A stretch of DNA of 64,000 bases, taken from Magicicada septendecula. Its lineage: Eukaryota; Arthropoda; Insecta; Hemiptera; Cicadidae. Below, one piece after another: positions 8,998 to 24,100 of this stretch. The notes under the pieces were generated by a model. It saw only the letters and a list, made by a program, of their open reading frames with translations, ran no database searches and was not told the DNA's origin. The stretch spans positions 709,986,196 to 710,050,195 of the forward strand of contig CM068367.1 in the NCBI GenBank assembly GCA_034769895.1, read 5' to 3'. Position 1 is the stretch's first letter, and every line of letters begins with the position of its first letter. Both the position numbers and the translations under genes were made by a program.

Positions 8998-11900
8998 CAC
9001 TAATGTTTGACGACTCGGAACACTAAGTTTTTTATAAGTAAAATCGTGAAGATTTAGCTTACAGCCTAAACCGGCTTTCACCTTTAGAAGGCTTCATCAG
9101 AAGCTGCCGTGGGTAGCGCTGTCCGTCTTGTTTTTGGCGACGGGATAGTTATCCGAATGATCGATGCTGTGTGTGTGTGGTGAGATGTGTTCGAAGAATG
9201 TGTGCGATTTGAATTGTGTCTGTTCGTTTAGGATGTAGTTTTTTATTTGTTTTTGTGTGTTTGTATATTTCTAATTGTTCTAGAGTGTCTAGTTTTCGGC
9301 CTTTTGTGTGTACGTGCGCAGAATGTTCATGTTATTGTCGATGTTTTTATAGGCTGTAAGGCAAATCTTCACGATTTTACTTATAAAAAACTTAGTGTTC
9401 CGAGTCGTCAAACATTAGTGATATTTAGTTAAGTAACGGACACGTCATGGACAACGAAACCAAAGTTTTATGTTTTAAAAAGGGTATTTTTTTTTATGAC
9501 GAACGATAACTGCCGAAAATTCAAAGAGAATCAAATAATTTTTCGCACACTTGCCTGAGTTGTAGAGAGCTCAAGGTCTGTTGATTTTGGTGAAGATCGG
9601 TTAAGGGAAAGGGGTAGTATACCGGCAACTTTTTAAGTTGTAACAAGAGAAATGTTTCCATGACGAACTATAACTGCCGCACATTCAAACAGAATCAAAT
9701 ATTTTTTTGCATGCAGCCCTGAATTGTAGAGGACGGAAGGTCTATTGATTTTGGAGAAGATCGGTTAAGAGAAAGGGGTAGTTTACCACAAACATTTTAT
9801 GATTTAACAAGAGTAAAATACTTAATTTTTATAAATAAAGTATCCTGATAAGAAGCTCATAATAATCCACTGTAGAAACGCAGAAGAAATATCTATAAAT
9901 GAAGAGGTTAGGTGAACGGGGTGGGGGTAATTTTCTATTATTAAAAATTATAGTTGAAGGTGGAGGGGTGAATTTTTTACATGTGTACTACGTTATCGGC
10001 AACAAAGAAGTAGTTTTTTGTTAAAATTGCTTCCCGGGCTCTTTAGCCGTAGTCCAATGTTTTCTGCAAAACCAGACTTTTCGGAAGTGCCATCTACTGC
10101 CATCATCGGTGAAAATCGAGTGCGAAAACGTGAGGTGGTATACGTTAGTGACCACAGTACTGTGGTTAATGCTGAAGAAATAAGTAGAAAGACGTAGTTT
10201 CCATGGAAATATTTCATTTCGAATATGATTTTAAATATAAATCTTAGAACATGGAAGTCATGTATAGTTCTCCATACCGATATTTAATTCCATATTCCTT
10301 AAGGAAATGGAAGTATGGTGATGGCAAAAAAATCGTGTTTGAGATTATTGCAGATTCTGATTGTACTATACTCAAAACATGAAAATAGTCATTTTTCGAA
10401 AAGTGTCTGTGTGTCTGTCTGTAGATTTTGTTTCTATGGCAAACGATAACAGCAGAAATTTCCAACAGAATCATATAATTTTTTGCATGCAGCGTTGATT
10501 TGTAGAGTACTCAAGACTTACTGTTTTTGGTGAAGATCGGTTAAGGGAAAGGGGTAGTTTACCAGCAACGGTTATTTTTTAATCAAGGGTAATTTTTTAC
10601 TTCCATGTTCCTTAAGGAAATGGAAGTATGGTGATGGAAAAAAAAATCGTGTTCGAGATTATTGCAGATTCTGATTGTACTACACTCAAAACATGAAAAA
10701 AAGTCGTTTTTCCAAAAGTGTCTGTGTGTCTGTCAGTCTGTCTATAGATTTTTTCTATGGCAAACGATAACAGCCGCAAATTCAAACAGAATCAAATAAT
10801 TTTCTGCATACAACCCTGATTTGTAGAGTACTCAAGACCTATTGTTTTTGGTGAAGATCGGTTAAGGGAAATGGGTAGTTTACCGGCAACGTTTTTTTTC
10901 TAATCGAGGGTAAATTGTATATATGGGAAACAATAACAGCCTCAAATTCAAACACAATCAAATAATATTTTGCATACAGCCCTCAATTGTTGAGTTCTCA
11001 AGACCTGTTGATTTTGGTAAAAATCGGATTAGGGAAAGGGGTAGTTTACCAGCAACATTTTATGTTTTAACAAGGGTATTTTATATGGCAAACGATAACA
11101 TCCGCAAATTCAAGCATAATCAAATAATTTCTTGCATACTGCCCTGAATTTTAGAGTTCTCAAGACCTATTGATTTTGGTGAAGATCGGTTTAGGGGAAG
11201 GGGTAGTTTACCGGCAAAGTTTTACGTTTGAAAAGGGTATTTTCTATGGCAAACGATAAAAGCCGCAAATTCGAACATAATCAAATAAGTTTTTGAATAC
11301 AGCCCTGATTTGTAGAGTACTCAAATCCTATTGTTTTTGGTGAAGATCGGTTAAGGGAAAGGGGTGGTTTACCGGGCTCCTTTTTTGTTTTAACAAGGGT
11401 ATTTTTTATGGCAAACAATACCAGCCGCAAATTCAAACATAATCAAATAATATTTTGCATACTGTCCTGAATTGTAGAGTTCTCAAGACCTGTTGGTTTT
11501 GGTGAAGATCGGTTAAGGGAATAGGGTAGTTTACCAGCAACATTTTATATTTTAACAAGTGTAAATTGTTTTATGCCGAACGATAACTGCCGTACATTAA
11601 AACAGAATCAACTACTCTTCTGCATATCTTTTTGAATTGTACAGAACTCAAGGTCTGTTGATTTTGTTGAAGATCGGTTAAGGGAAAGGGGTAGTTTACC
11701 TGCAACGGTTTTTATCAAGGGTTTTTTTTTCTAATGCAAACGATAACAGCCGCAAATTCAAACAGAATCAAATGATTATTTTACATACAGTCCTGTTTAG
11801 TAGAGTTCCCAATACCTATTGGTGTTGGTGAAGATCGGTCAAGGGAAAGGGGTAATTTACCTGCAACATTTTATGTTTTAACGAGGGTTATTTTTTATAT

Positions 11901-12025
11901 GACGAAAGATAACTGCCGTAAATTCAAACAGAATCAACTACGTTTTTGCATACCTTTTTGAACTAAAGAGAACTCATGGTCTGTTGATTTTGTTGAAGAT
12001 CGGTTAAGGGAAAGGGGTAGTTTAT
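8998..12025 (-). repeat. Higher-order unit 4 (3028 bp)
   Basis: The insert is 8998-9420 (423 bp), having lost the CTTGT duplication seen in units 1-3. It shares with unit 5 the changes GAAATGGGTAG near 10867, GTAAATTG near 10911 and CCGGGCTCC near 11372. With units 5 and 6 it shares a shortened tract near 11708-11733 (TTTATCAAGGGTTTTT). Confidence 0.93.
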
Positions 12026-15000
12026 CACTAATGTTTGACGACTCGGAACACTAAGTTTTTTATAAGTAAAATCGTGAAGATTTAGCTTACAGCCTAAACC
12101 GGCTTTCACCTTTAGAAGGCTTCATCAGAAGCTGCCGTGGGTAGCGCTGTCCGTCTTGTTTTTGGCGACGGGATAGTTATCCGAATGATCGATGCTGTGT
12201 GTGTGTGGTGAGATGTGTTCGAAGAATGTGTGCGATTTGAATTGTGTCTGTTCGTTTAGGATGTAGTTTTTTATTTGTTTTTGTGTGTTTGTATATTTCT
12301 AATTGTTCTAGAGTGTCTAGTTTTCGGCCTTTTGTGTGTACGTGCGCAGAATGTTCATGTTATTGTCGATGTTTTTATAGGCTGTAAGGCAAATCTTCAC
12401 GATTTTACTTATAAAAAACTTAGTGTTCCGAGTCGTCAAACATTAGTGATATTTAGTTAAGTAACGGACACGTCATGGACAACGAAACCAAAGTTTTATG
12501 TTTTAAAAAGGGTATTTTTTTTTTATGACGAACGATAACTGCCGAAAATTCAAAGAGAATCAAATAATTTTTCGCACACTTGCCTGAGTTGTAGAGAGCT
12601 CAAGGTCTGTTGATTTTGGTGAAGATCGGTTAAGGGAAAGGGGTAGTATACCGGCAACTTTTTAAGTTGTAACAAGAGAAATGTTTCCATGACGAACTAT
12701 AACTGCCGCACATTCAAACAGAATCAAATATTTTTTTGCATGCAGCCCTGAATTGTAGAGGACGGAAGGTCTATTGATTTTGGAGAAGATCGGTTAAGAG
12801 AAAGGGGTAGTTTACCACAAACATTTTATGATTTAACAAGAGTAAAATACTTAATTTTTATAAATAAAGTATCCTGATAAGAAGCTCATAATAATCCACT
12901 GTAGAAACGCAGAAGAAATATCTATAAATGAAGAGGTTAGGTGAACGGGGTGGGGGTAATTTTCTATTATTAAAAATTATAGTTGAAGGTGGAGGGGTGA
13001 ATTTTTTACATGTGTACTACGTTATCGGCAACAAAGAAGTAGTTTTTTGTTAAAATTGCTTCCCGGGCTCTTTAGCCGTAGTCCAATGTTTTCTGCAAAA
13101 CCAGACTTTTCGGAAGTGCCATCTACTGCCATCATCGGTGAAAATCGAGTGCGAAAACGTGAGGTGGTATACGTTAGTGACCACAGTACTGTGGTTAATG
13201 CTGAAGAAATAAGTAGAAAGACGTAGTTTCCATAGAAATATTTCATTTCGAATATGATTTTAAATATAAATCTTAGAACATGGAAGTCATGTATAGTTCT
13301 CCATACCGATATTTAATTCCATATTCCTTAAGGAAATGGAAGTATGGTGATGGCAAAAAAATCGTGTTTGAGATTATTGCAGATTCTGATTGTACTATAC
13401 TCAAAACATGAAAATAGTCATTTTTCGAAAAGTGTCTGTGTGTCTGTCTGTAGATTTTGTTTCTATGGCAAACGATAACAGCAGAAATTTCCAACAGAAT
13501 CATATAATTTTTTGCATGCAGCGTTGATTTGTAGAGTACTCAAGACTTACTGTTTTTGGTGAAGATCGGTTAAGGGAAAGGGGTAGTTTACCAGCAACGG
13601 TTATTTTTTAATCAAGGGTAATTTTTTACTTCCATGTTCCTTAAGGAAATGGAAGTATGGTGATGGAAAAAAAAATCGTGTTCGAGATTATTGCAGATTC
13701 TGATTGTACTACACTCAAAACATGAAAAAAAGTCGTTTTTCCAAAAGTGTCTGTGTGTCTGTCAGTCTGTCTATAGATTTTTTCTATGGCAAACGATAAC
13801 AGCCGCAAATTCAAACAGAATCAAATAATTTTCTGCATACAACCCTGATTTGTAGAGTACTCAAGACCTATTGTTTTTGGTGAAGATCGGTTAAGGGAAA
13901 TGGGTAGTTTACCGGCAACGTTTTTTTTCTAATCGAGGGTAAATTGTATATATGGGAAACAATAACAGCCTCAAATTCAAACACAATCAAATAATATTTT
14001 GCATACAGCCCTCAATTGTTGAGTTCTCAAGACCTGTTGATTTTGGTAAAAATCGGATTAGGGAAAGGGGTAGTTTACCAGCAACATTTTATGTTTTAAC
14101 AAGGGTATTTTATATGGCAAACGATAACATCCGCAAATTCAAGCATAATCAAATAATTTCTTGCATACTGCCCTGAATTTTAGAGTTCTCAAGACCTATT
14201 GATTTTGGTGAAGATCGGTTTAGGGGAAGGGGTAGTTTACCGGCAAAGTTTTACGTTTGAAAAGGGTATTTTCTATGGCAAACGATAAAAGCCGCAAATT
14301 CGAACATAATCAAATAAGTTTTTGAATACAGCCCTGATTTGTAGAGTACTCAAATCCTATTGTTTTTGGTGAAGATCGGTTAAGGGAAAGGGGTGGTTTA
14401 CCGGGCTCCTTTTTTGTTTTAACAAGGGTATTTTTTATGGCAAACAATACCAGCCGCAAATTCAAACATAATCAAATAATATTTTGCATACTGTCCTGAA
14501 TTGTAGAGTTCTCAAGACCTGTTGGTTTTGGTGAAGATCGGTTAAGGGAATAGGGTAGTTTACCAGCAACATTTTATATTTTAACAAGTGTAAATTGTTT
14601 TATGCCGAACGATAACTGCCGTACATTAAAACAGAATCAACTACTCTTCTGCATATCTTTTTGAATTGTACAGAACTCAAGGTCTGTTGATTTTGTTGAA
14701 GATCGGTTAAGGGAAAGGGGTAGTTTACCTGCAACGGTTTTTATCAAGGGTTTTTTTTTCTAATGCAAACGATAACAGCCGCAAATTCAAACAGAATCAA
14801 ATGATTATTTTACATACAGTCCTGTTTAGTAGAGTTCCCAATACCTATTGGTGTTGGTGAAGATCGGTCAAGGGAAAGGGGTAATTTACCTGCAACATTT
14901 TATGTTTTAACGAGGGTTATTTTTTATATGACGAAAGATAACTGCCGTAAATTCAAACAGAATCAACTACGTTTTTGCATACCTTTTTGAACTAAAGAGA

Positions 15001-15054
15001 ACTCATGGTCTGTTGATTTTGTTGAAGATCGGTTAAGGGAAAGGGGTAGTTTAT
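12026..15054 (-). repeat. Higher-order unit 5 (3029 bp)
   Basis: The insert is 12026-12448. The unit is nearly the same as unit 4, sharing GAAATGGGTAG, GTAAATTG and CCGGGCTCC. It differs at 13234, where the arm reads CCATAGAAA instead of CCATGGAAA. That change recurs in units 6 and 12-15, so the variant blocks overlap rather than forming one simple tree. Confidence 0.93.
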
Positions 15055-18000
15055 CACTAATGTTTGACGACTCGGAACACTAAGTTTTTTATAAGTAAAA
15101 TCGTGAAGATTTAGCTTACAGCCTAAACCGGCTTTCACCTTTAGAAGGCTTCATCAGAAGCTGCCGTGGGTAGCGCTGTCCGTCTTGTTTTTGGCGACGG
15201 GATAGTTATCCGAATGATCGATGCTGTGTGTGTGTGGTGAGATGTGTTCGAAGAATGTGTGCGATTTGAATTGTGTCTGTTCGTTTAGGATGTAGTTTTT
15301 TATTTGTTTTTGTGTGTTTGTATATTTCTAATTGTTCTAGAGTGTCTAGTTTTCGGCCTTTTGTGTGTACGTGCGCAGAATGTTCATGTTATTGTCGATG
15401 TTTTTATAGGCTGTAAGGCAAATCTTCACGATTTTACTTATAAAAAACTTAGTGTTCCGAGTCGTCAAACATTAGTGATATTTAGTTAAGTAACGGACAC
15501 GTCATGGACAACGAAACCAAAGTTTTATGTTTTAAAAAGGGTATTTTTTTTTTATGACGAACGATAACTGCCGAAAATTCAAAGAGAATCAAATAATTTT
15601 TCGCACACTTGCCTGAGTTGTAGAGAGCTCAAGGTCTGTTGATTTTGGTGAAGATCGGTTAAGGGAAAGGGGTAGTATACCGGCAACTTTTTAAGTTGTA
15701 ACAAGAGAAATGTTTCCATGACGAACTATAACTGCCGCACATTCAAACAGAATCAAATATTTTTTTGCATGCAGCCCTGAATTGTAGAGGACGGAAGGTC
15801 TATTGATTTTGGAGAAGATCGGTTAAGAGAAAGGGGTAGTTTACCACAAACATTTTATGATTTAACAAGAGTAAAATACTTAATTTTTATAAATAAAGTA
15901 TCCTGATAAGAAGCTCATAATAATCCACTGTAGAAACGCAGAAGAAATATCTATAAATGAAGAGGTTAGGTGAACGGGGTGGGGGTAATTTTCTATTATT
16001 AAAAATTATAGTTGAAGGTGGAGGGGTGAATTTTTTACATGTGTACTACGTTATCGGCAACAAAGAAGTAGTTTTTTGTTAAAATTGCTTCCCGGGCTCT
16101 TTAGCCGTAGTCCAATGTTTTCTGCAAAACCAGACTTTTCGGAAGTGCCATCTACTGCCATCATCGGTGAAAATCGAGTGCGAAAACGTGAGGTGGTATA
16201 CGTTAGTGACCACAGTACTGTGGTTAATGCTGAAGAAATAAGTAGAAAGACGTAGTTTCCATAGAAATATTTCATTTCGAATATGATTTTAAATATAAAT
16301 CTTAGAACATGGAAGTCATGTATAGTTCTCCATACCGATATTTAATTCCATATTCCTTAAGGAAATGGAAGTATGGTGATGGTAAAAAAATCGTGTTTGA
16401 GATTATTGCAGATTCTGATTGTACTATACTCAAAACAATACAATACAATAGTCATTTTTCGAAAAGTGTCTGTGTGTCTGTCTGTGTGTCTGTCTGTAGA
16501 TTTTGTTTCTATGGCAAACGATAACAGCAGAAATTTCCAACAGAATCATATAATTTTTTGCATGCAGCGTTGATTTGTAGAGTACTCAAGACTTACTGTT
16601 TTTGGTGAAGATCGGTTAAGGGAAAGGAGTAGTTTACCAGCAACGGTTATTTTTTAATCAAGGGTAATTTTTTACTTCCATGTTCCTTAAGGAAATGGAA
16701 GTATGGTGATGGAAAAAAAAATCGTGTTCGAGATTATTGCAGATTCTGATTGTACTACACTCAAAACATGAAAAAAAGTCGTTTTTCCAAAAGTGTCTGT
16801 GTGTCTGTCAGTCTGTCTATAGATTTTTTCTATGGCAAACGATAACAGCCGCAAATTCAAACAGAATCAAATAATTTTCTGCATACAACCCTGATTTGTA
16901 GAGTACTCAAGACCTATTGTTTTTGGTGAAGATCGGTTAAGGGAAAAGGGTAGTTTACCGGCAACGTTTTTTTTCTAATCGAGGGTAATTTGTATATATG
17001 GGAAACAATAACAGCCTCAAATTCAAACACAATCAAATAATATTTTGCATACAGCCCTCAATTGTTGAGTTCTCAAGACCTGTTGATTTTGGTAAAAATC
17101 GGATTAGGGAAAGGGGTAGTTTACCAGCAACATTTTATGTTTTAACAAGGGTATTTTATATGGCAAACGATAACATCCGCAAATTCAAGCATAATCAAAT
17201 AATTTCTTGCATACTGCCCTGAATTTTAGAGTTCTCAAGACCTATTGATTTTGGTGAAGATCGGTTTAGGGGAAGGGGTAGTTTACCGGAAAAGTTTTAC
17301 GTTTGAAAAGGGTATTTTCTATGGCAAACGATAAAAGCCGCAAATTCGAACATAATCAAATAAGTTTTTGAATACAGCCCTGATTTGTAGAGTACTCAAA
17401 TCCTATTGTTTTTGGTGAAGATCGGTTAAGGGAAAGGGGTGGTTTACCGGCCTCCTTTTTTGTTTTAACAAGGGTATTTTTTATGGCAAACAATACCAGC
17501 CGCAAATTCAAACATAATCAAATAATATTTTGCATACTGTCCTGAATTGTAGAGTTCTCAAGACCTGTTGGTTTTGGTGAAGATCGGTTAAGGGAATAGG
17601 GTAGTTTACCAGCAACATTTTATATTTTAACAAGTGTAAATTGTTTTATGCCGAACGATAACTGCCGTACATTAAAACAGAATCAACTACTCTTCTGCAT
17701 ATCTTTTTGAATTGTACAGAACTCAAGGTCTGTTGATTTTGTTGAAGATCGGTTAAGGGAAAGGGGTAGTTTACCTGCAACGGTTTTTATCAAGGGTTTT
17801 TTTTTCTAATGCAAACGATAACAGCCGCAAATTCAAACAGAATCAAATGATTATTTTACATACAGTCCTGTTTAGTAGAGTTCCCAATACCTATTGGTGT
17901 TGGTGAAGATCGGTCAAGGGAAAGGGGTAATTTACCTGCAACATTTTATGTTTTAACGAGGGTTATTTTTTATATGACGAAAGATAACTGCCGTAAATTC

Positions 18001-18100
18001 AAACAGAATCAACTACGTTTTTGCATACCTTTTTGAACTAAAGAGAACTCATGGTCTGTTGATTTTGTTGAAGATCGGTTAAGGGAAAGGGGTAGTTTAT
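15055..18100 (-). repeat. Higher-order unit 6 (3046 bp), chimeric
   Basis: The insert is 15055-15477. This unit mixes alleles. The left arm has CCATAGAAA as in unit 5, the microsatellite is the long allele with GGAG at about 16627, and the shortened TTTATCAAGGGTTTTT tract of units 4-5 reappears near 17785. At 16430-16450 the usual ACATGAAAATAG is replaced by ACAATACAATACAATAG, a small private tandem duplication of ATACA. This mix suggests exchange within a unit. Confidence 0.93.
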
Positions 18101-21100
18101 CACTAATGTTTGACGACTCGGAACACTAAGTTTTTTATAAGTAAAATCGTGAAGATTTAGCTTACAGCCTAAACCGGCTTTCACCTTTAGAAGGCTTCAT
18201 CAGAAGCTGCCGTGGGTAGCGCTGTCCGTCTTGTTTTTGGCGACGGGATAGTTATCCGAATGATCGATGCTGTGTGTGTGTGGTGAGATGTGTTCGAAGA
18301 ATGTGTGCGATTTGAATTGTGTCTGTTCGTTTAGGATGTAGTTTTTTATTTGTTTTTGTGTGTTTGTATATTTCTAATTGTTCTAGAGTGTCTAGTTTTC
18401 GGCCTTTTGTGTGTACGTGCGCAGAATGTTCATGTTATTGTCGATGTTTTTATAGGCTGTAAGGCAAATCTTCACGATTTTACTTATAAAAAACTTAGTG
18501 TTCCGAGTCGTCAAACATTAGTGATATTTAGTTAAGTAACGGACACGTCATGGACAACGAAACCAAAGTTTTATGTTTTAAAAAGGGTATTTTTCTTTAT
18601 GACGAACGATAACTGCCGAAAATTCAAAAGAATCAAATAATTTTTCGCACACTTGCCTGAGTTGTAGAGAGCTCAAGGTCTGTTGATTTTGGTGAAGATC
18701 GGTTAAGGGAAAGGGGTAGTATACCGGCAACTTTTTAAGTTGTAACAAGAGAAATGTTTCCATGACGAACTATAACTGCCGCACATTCAAACAGAATCAA
18801 ATATTTTTTTGCATGCAGCCCTGAATTGTAGAGGACGGAAGGTCTATTGATTTTGGAGAAGATCGGTTAAGAGAAAGGGGTAGTTTACCACAAACATTTT
18901 ATGATTTAACAAGAGTAAAATACTTAATTTTTATAAATAAAGTATCCTGATAAGAAGCTCATAATAATCCACTGTAGAAACGCAGAAGAAATATCTATAA
19001 ATGAAGAGGTTAGGTGAACGGGGTGGGGGTAATTTTCTATTATTAAAAATTATAGTTGAAGGTGGAGGGGTGAATTTTTTACATGTGTACTACGTTATCG
19101 GCAACAAAGAAGTAGTTTTTTGTTAAAATTGCTTCCCGGGCTCTTTAGCCGTAGTCCAATGTTTTCTGCAAAACCAGACTTTTCGGAAGTGCCATCTACT
19201 GCCATCATCGGTGAAAATCGAGTGCGAAAACGTGAGGTGGTATACGTTAGTGACCACAGTACTGTGGTTAATGCTGAAGAAATAAGTAGAAAGACGTAGT
19301 TTCCATGGAAATATTTCATTTCGAATATGATTTTAAATATAAATCTTAGAACATGGAAGTCATGTATAGTTCTCCATACCGATATTTAATTCCATATTCC
19401 TTAAGGAAATGGAAGTATGGTGATGGCAAAAAAATCGTGTTTGAGATTATTGCAGATTCTGATTGTACTATACTCAAAACATGAAAATAGTCATTTTTCG
19501 AAAAGTGTCTGTGTGTCTGTCTGTAGATTTTGTTTCTATGGCAAACGATAACAGCAGAAATTTCCAACAGAATCATATAATTTTTTGCATGCAGCGTTGA
19601 TTTGTAGAGTACTCAAGACTTACTGTTTTTGGTGAAGATCGGTTAAGGGAAAGGAGTAGTTTACCAGCAACGGTTATTTTTTAATCAAGGGTAATTTTTT
19701 ACTTCCATGTTCCTTAAGGAAATGGAAGTATGGTGATGGAAAAAAAAATCGTGTTCGAGATTATTGCAGATTCTGATTGTACTACACTCAAAACATGAAA
19801 AAAAGTCGTTTTTCCAAAAGTGTCTGTGTGTCTGTCAGTCTGTCTATAGATTTTTTCTATGGCAAACGATAACAGCCGCAAATTCAAACAGAATCAAATA
19901 ATTTTCTGCATACAACCCTGATTTGTAGAGTACTCAAGACCTATTGTTTTTGGTGAAGATCGGTTAAGGGAAAAGGGTAGTTTACCGGCAACGTTTTTTT
20001 TCTAATCGAGGGTAATTTGTATATATGGGAAACAATAACAGCCTCAAATTCAAACACAATCAAATAATATTTTGCATACAGCCCTCAATTGTTGAGTTCT
20101 CAAGACCTGTTGATTTTGGTAAAAATCGGATTAGGGAAAGGGGTAGTTTACCAGCAACATTTTATGTTTTAACAAGGGTATTTTATATGGCAAACGATAA
20201 CATCCGCAAATTCAAGCATAATCAAATAATTTCTTGCATACTGCCCTGAATTTTAGAGTTCTCAAGACCTATTGATTTTGGTGAAGATCGGTTTAGGGGA
20301 AGGGGTAGTTTACCGGCAAAGTTTTACGTTTGAAAAGGGTATTTTCTATGGCAAACGATAAAAGCCGCAAATTCGAACATAATCAAATAAGTTTTTGAAT
20401 ACAGCCCTGATTTGTAGAGTACTCAAATCCTATTGTTTTTGGTGAAGATCGGTTAAGGGAAAGGGGTGGTTTACCGGCCTCCTTTTTTGTTTTAACAAGG
20501 GTATTTTTTATGGCAAACAATACCAGCCGCAAATTCAAACATAATCAAATAATATTTTGCATACTGTCCTGAATTGTAGAGTTCTCAAGACCTGTTGGTT
20601 TTGGTGAAGATCGGTTAAGGGAATAGGGTAGTTTACCAGCAACATTTTATATTTTAACAAGTGTAAATTGTTTTATGCCGAACGATAACTGCCGTACATT
20701 AAAACAGAATCAACTACTCTTCTGCATATCTTTTTTAATTGTACAGAACTCAAGGTCTGTTGATTTTGTTGAAGATCGGTTAAGGGAAAGGGGTAGTTTA
20801 CCTGCAACGGTTTTTTATCAAGGGTAATTTTTTTCTAATGCAAACGATAACAGCCGCAAATTCAAACAGAATCAAATGATTATTTTACATACAGTCCTGT
20901 TTAGTAGAGTTCCCAATACCTATTGGTGTTGGTGAAGATCGGTCAAGGGAAAGGGGTAATTTACCTGCAACATTTTATGTTTTAACGAGGGTTATTTTTT
21001 ATATGACGAAAGATAACTGCCGTAAATTCAAACAGAATCAACTACGTTTTTGCATACCTTTTTGAACTAAAGAGAACTCATGGTCTGTTGATTTTGTTGA

Positions 21101-21129
21101 AGATCGGTTAAGGGAAAGGGGTAGTTTAT
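18101..21129 (-). repeat. Higher-order unit 7 (3029 bp)
   Basis: The insert is 18101-18523. Units 7-10 share TTCAAAAGAATC near 18623, one base shorter than TTCAAAGAGAATC elsewhere. Units 7 and 9 alone share TTTTTCTTTATG near 18591. The microsatellite is short and the GGAG allele is present. It is the first half of a duplicated two-unit block. Confidence 0.93.
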
Positions 21130-24100
21130 CACTAATGTTTGACGACTCGGAACACTAAGTTTTTTATAAGTAAAATCGTGAAGATTTAGCTTACAGCCTA
21201 AACCGGCTTTCACCTTTAGAAGGCTTCATCAGAAGCTGCCGTGGGTAGCGCTGTCCGTCTTGTTTTTGGCGACGGGATAGTTATCCGAATGATCGATGCT
21301 GTGTGTGTGTGGTGAGATGTGTTCGAAGAATGTGTGCGATTTGAATTGTGTCTGTTCGTTTAGGATGTAGTTTTTTATTTGTTTTTGTGTGTTTGTATAT
21401 TTCTAATTGTTCTAGAGTGTCTAGTTTTCGGCCTTTTGTGTGTACGTGCGCAGAATGTTCATGTTATTGTCGATGTTTTTATAGGCTGTAAGGCAAATCT
21501 TCACGATTTTACTTATAAAAAACTTAGTGTTCCGAGTCGTCAAACATTAGTGATATTTAGTTAAGTAACGGACACGTCATGGACAACGAAACCAAAGTTT
21601 TATGTTTTAAAAAGGGTATTTTTTTTTATGACGAACGATAACTGCCGAAAATTCAAAAGAATCAAATAATTTTTCGCACACTTGCCTGAGTTGTAGAGAG
21701 CTCAAGGTCTGTTGATTTTGGTGAAGATCGGTTAAGGGAAAGGGGTAGTATACCGGCAACTTTTTAAGTTGTAACAAGAGAAATGTTTCCATGACGAACT
21801 ATAACTGCCGCACATTCAAACAGAATCAAATATTTTTTTGCATGCAGCCCTGAATTGTAGAGGACGGAAGGTCTATTGATTTTGGAGAAGATCGGTTAAG
21901 AGAAAGGGGTAGTTTACCACAAACATTTTATGATTTAACAAGAGTAAAATACTTAATTTTTATAAATAAAGTATCCTGATAAGAAGCTCATAATAATCCA
22001 CTGTAGAAACGCAGAAGAAATATATAAATGAAGAGGTTAGGTGAACGGGGTGGGGGTAATTTTCTATTATTAAAAATTATAGTTGAAGGTGGAGGGGTGA
22101 ATTTTTTACATGTGTACTACGTTATCGGCAACAAAGAAGTAGTTTTTTGTTAAAATTGCTTCCCGGGCTCTTTAGCCGTAGTCCAATGTTTTCTGCAAAA
22201 CCAGACTTTTCGGAAGTGCCATCTACTGCCATCATCGGTGAAAATCGAGTGCGAAAACGTGAGGTGGTATACGTTAGTGACCACAGTACTGTGGTTAATG
22301 CTGAAGAAATAAGTAGAAAGACGTAGTTTCCATGGAAATATTTCATTTCGAATATGATTTTAAATATAAATCTTAGAACATGGAAGTCATGTATAGTTCT
22401 CCATACCGATATTTAATTCCATATTCCTTAAGGAAATGGAAGTATGGTGATGGCAAAAAAATCGTGTTTGAGATTATTGCAGATTCTGATTGTACTATAC
22501 TCAAAACATGAAAATAGTCATTTTTCGAAAAGTGTCTGTGTGTCTGTCTGTGTGTCTGTCTGTAGATTTTGTTTCTATGGCAAACGATAACAGCAGAAAT
22601 TTCCAACAGAATCATATAATTTTTTGCATGCAGCGTTGATTTGTAGAGTACTCAAGACTTACTGTTTTTGGTGAAGATCGGTTAAGGGAAAGGAGTAGTT
22701 TACCAGCAACGGTTATTTTTTAATCAAGGGTAATTTTTTACTTCCATGTTCCTTAAGGAAATGGAAGTATGGTGATGGAAAAAAAAATCGTGTTCGAGAT
22801 TATTGCAGATTCTGATTGTACTACACTCAAAACATGAAAAAAAGTCGTTTTTCCAAAAGTGTCTGTGTGTCTGTCAGTCTGTCTATAGATTTTTTCTATG
22901 GCAAACGATAACAGCCGCAAATTCAAACAGAATCAAATAATTTTCTGCATACAACCCTGATTTGTAGAGTACTCAAGACCTATTGTTTTTGGTGAAGATC
23001 GGTTAAGGGAAAAGGGTAGTTTACCGGCAACGTTTTTTTTCTAATCGAGGGTAATTTGTATATATGGGAAACAATAACAGCCTCAAATTCAAACACAATC
23101 AAATAATATTTTGCATACAGCCCTCAATTGTTGAGTTCTCAAGACCTGTTGATTTTGGTAAAAATCGGATTAGGGAAAGGGGTAGTTTACCAGCAACATT
23201 TTATGTTTTAACAAGGGTATTTTATATGGCAAACGATAACATCCGCAAATTCAAGCATAATCAAATAATTTCTTGCATACTGCCCTGAATTTTAGAGTTC
23301 TCAAGACCTATTGATTTTGGTGAAGATCGGTTTAGGGGAAGGGGTAGTTTACCGGCAAAGTTTTACGTTTGAAAAGGGTATTTTCTATGGCAAACGATAA
23401 AAGCCGCAAATTCGAACATAATCAAATAAGTTTTTGAATACAGCCCTGATTTGTAGAGTACTCAAATCCTATTGTTTTTGGTGAAGATCGGTTAAGGGAA
23501 AGGGGTGGTTTACCGGCCTCCTTTTTTGTTTTAACAAGGGTATTTTTTATGGCAAACAATACCAGCCGCAAATTCAAACATAATCAAATAATATTTTGCA
23601 TACTGTCCTGAATTGTAGAGTTCTCAAGACCTGTTGGTTTTGGTGAAGATCGGTTAAGGGAATAGGGTAGTTTACCAGCAACATTTTATATTTTAACAAG
23701 TGTAAATTGTTTTATGCCGAACGATAACTGCCGTACATTAAAACAGAATCAACTACTCTTCTGCATATCTTTTTGAATTGTACAGAACTCAAGGTCTGTT
23801 GATTTTGTTGAAGATCGGTTAAGGGAAAGGGGTAGTTTACCTGCAACGGTTTTTTATCAAGGGTAATTTTTTTCTAATGCAAACGATAACAGCCGCAAAT
23901 TCAAACAGAATCAAATGATTATTTTACATACAGTCCTGTTTAGTAGAGTTCCCAATACCTATTGGTGTTGGTGAAGATCGGTCAAGGGAAAGGGGTAATT
24001 TACCTGCAACATTTTATGTTTTAACGAGGGTTATTTTTTATATGACGAAAGATAACTGCCGTAAATTCAAACAGAATCAACTACGTTTTTGCATACCTTT

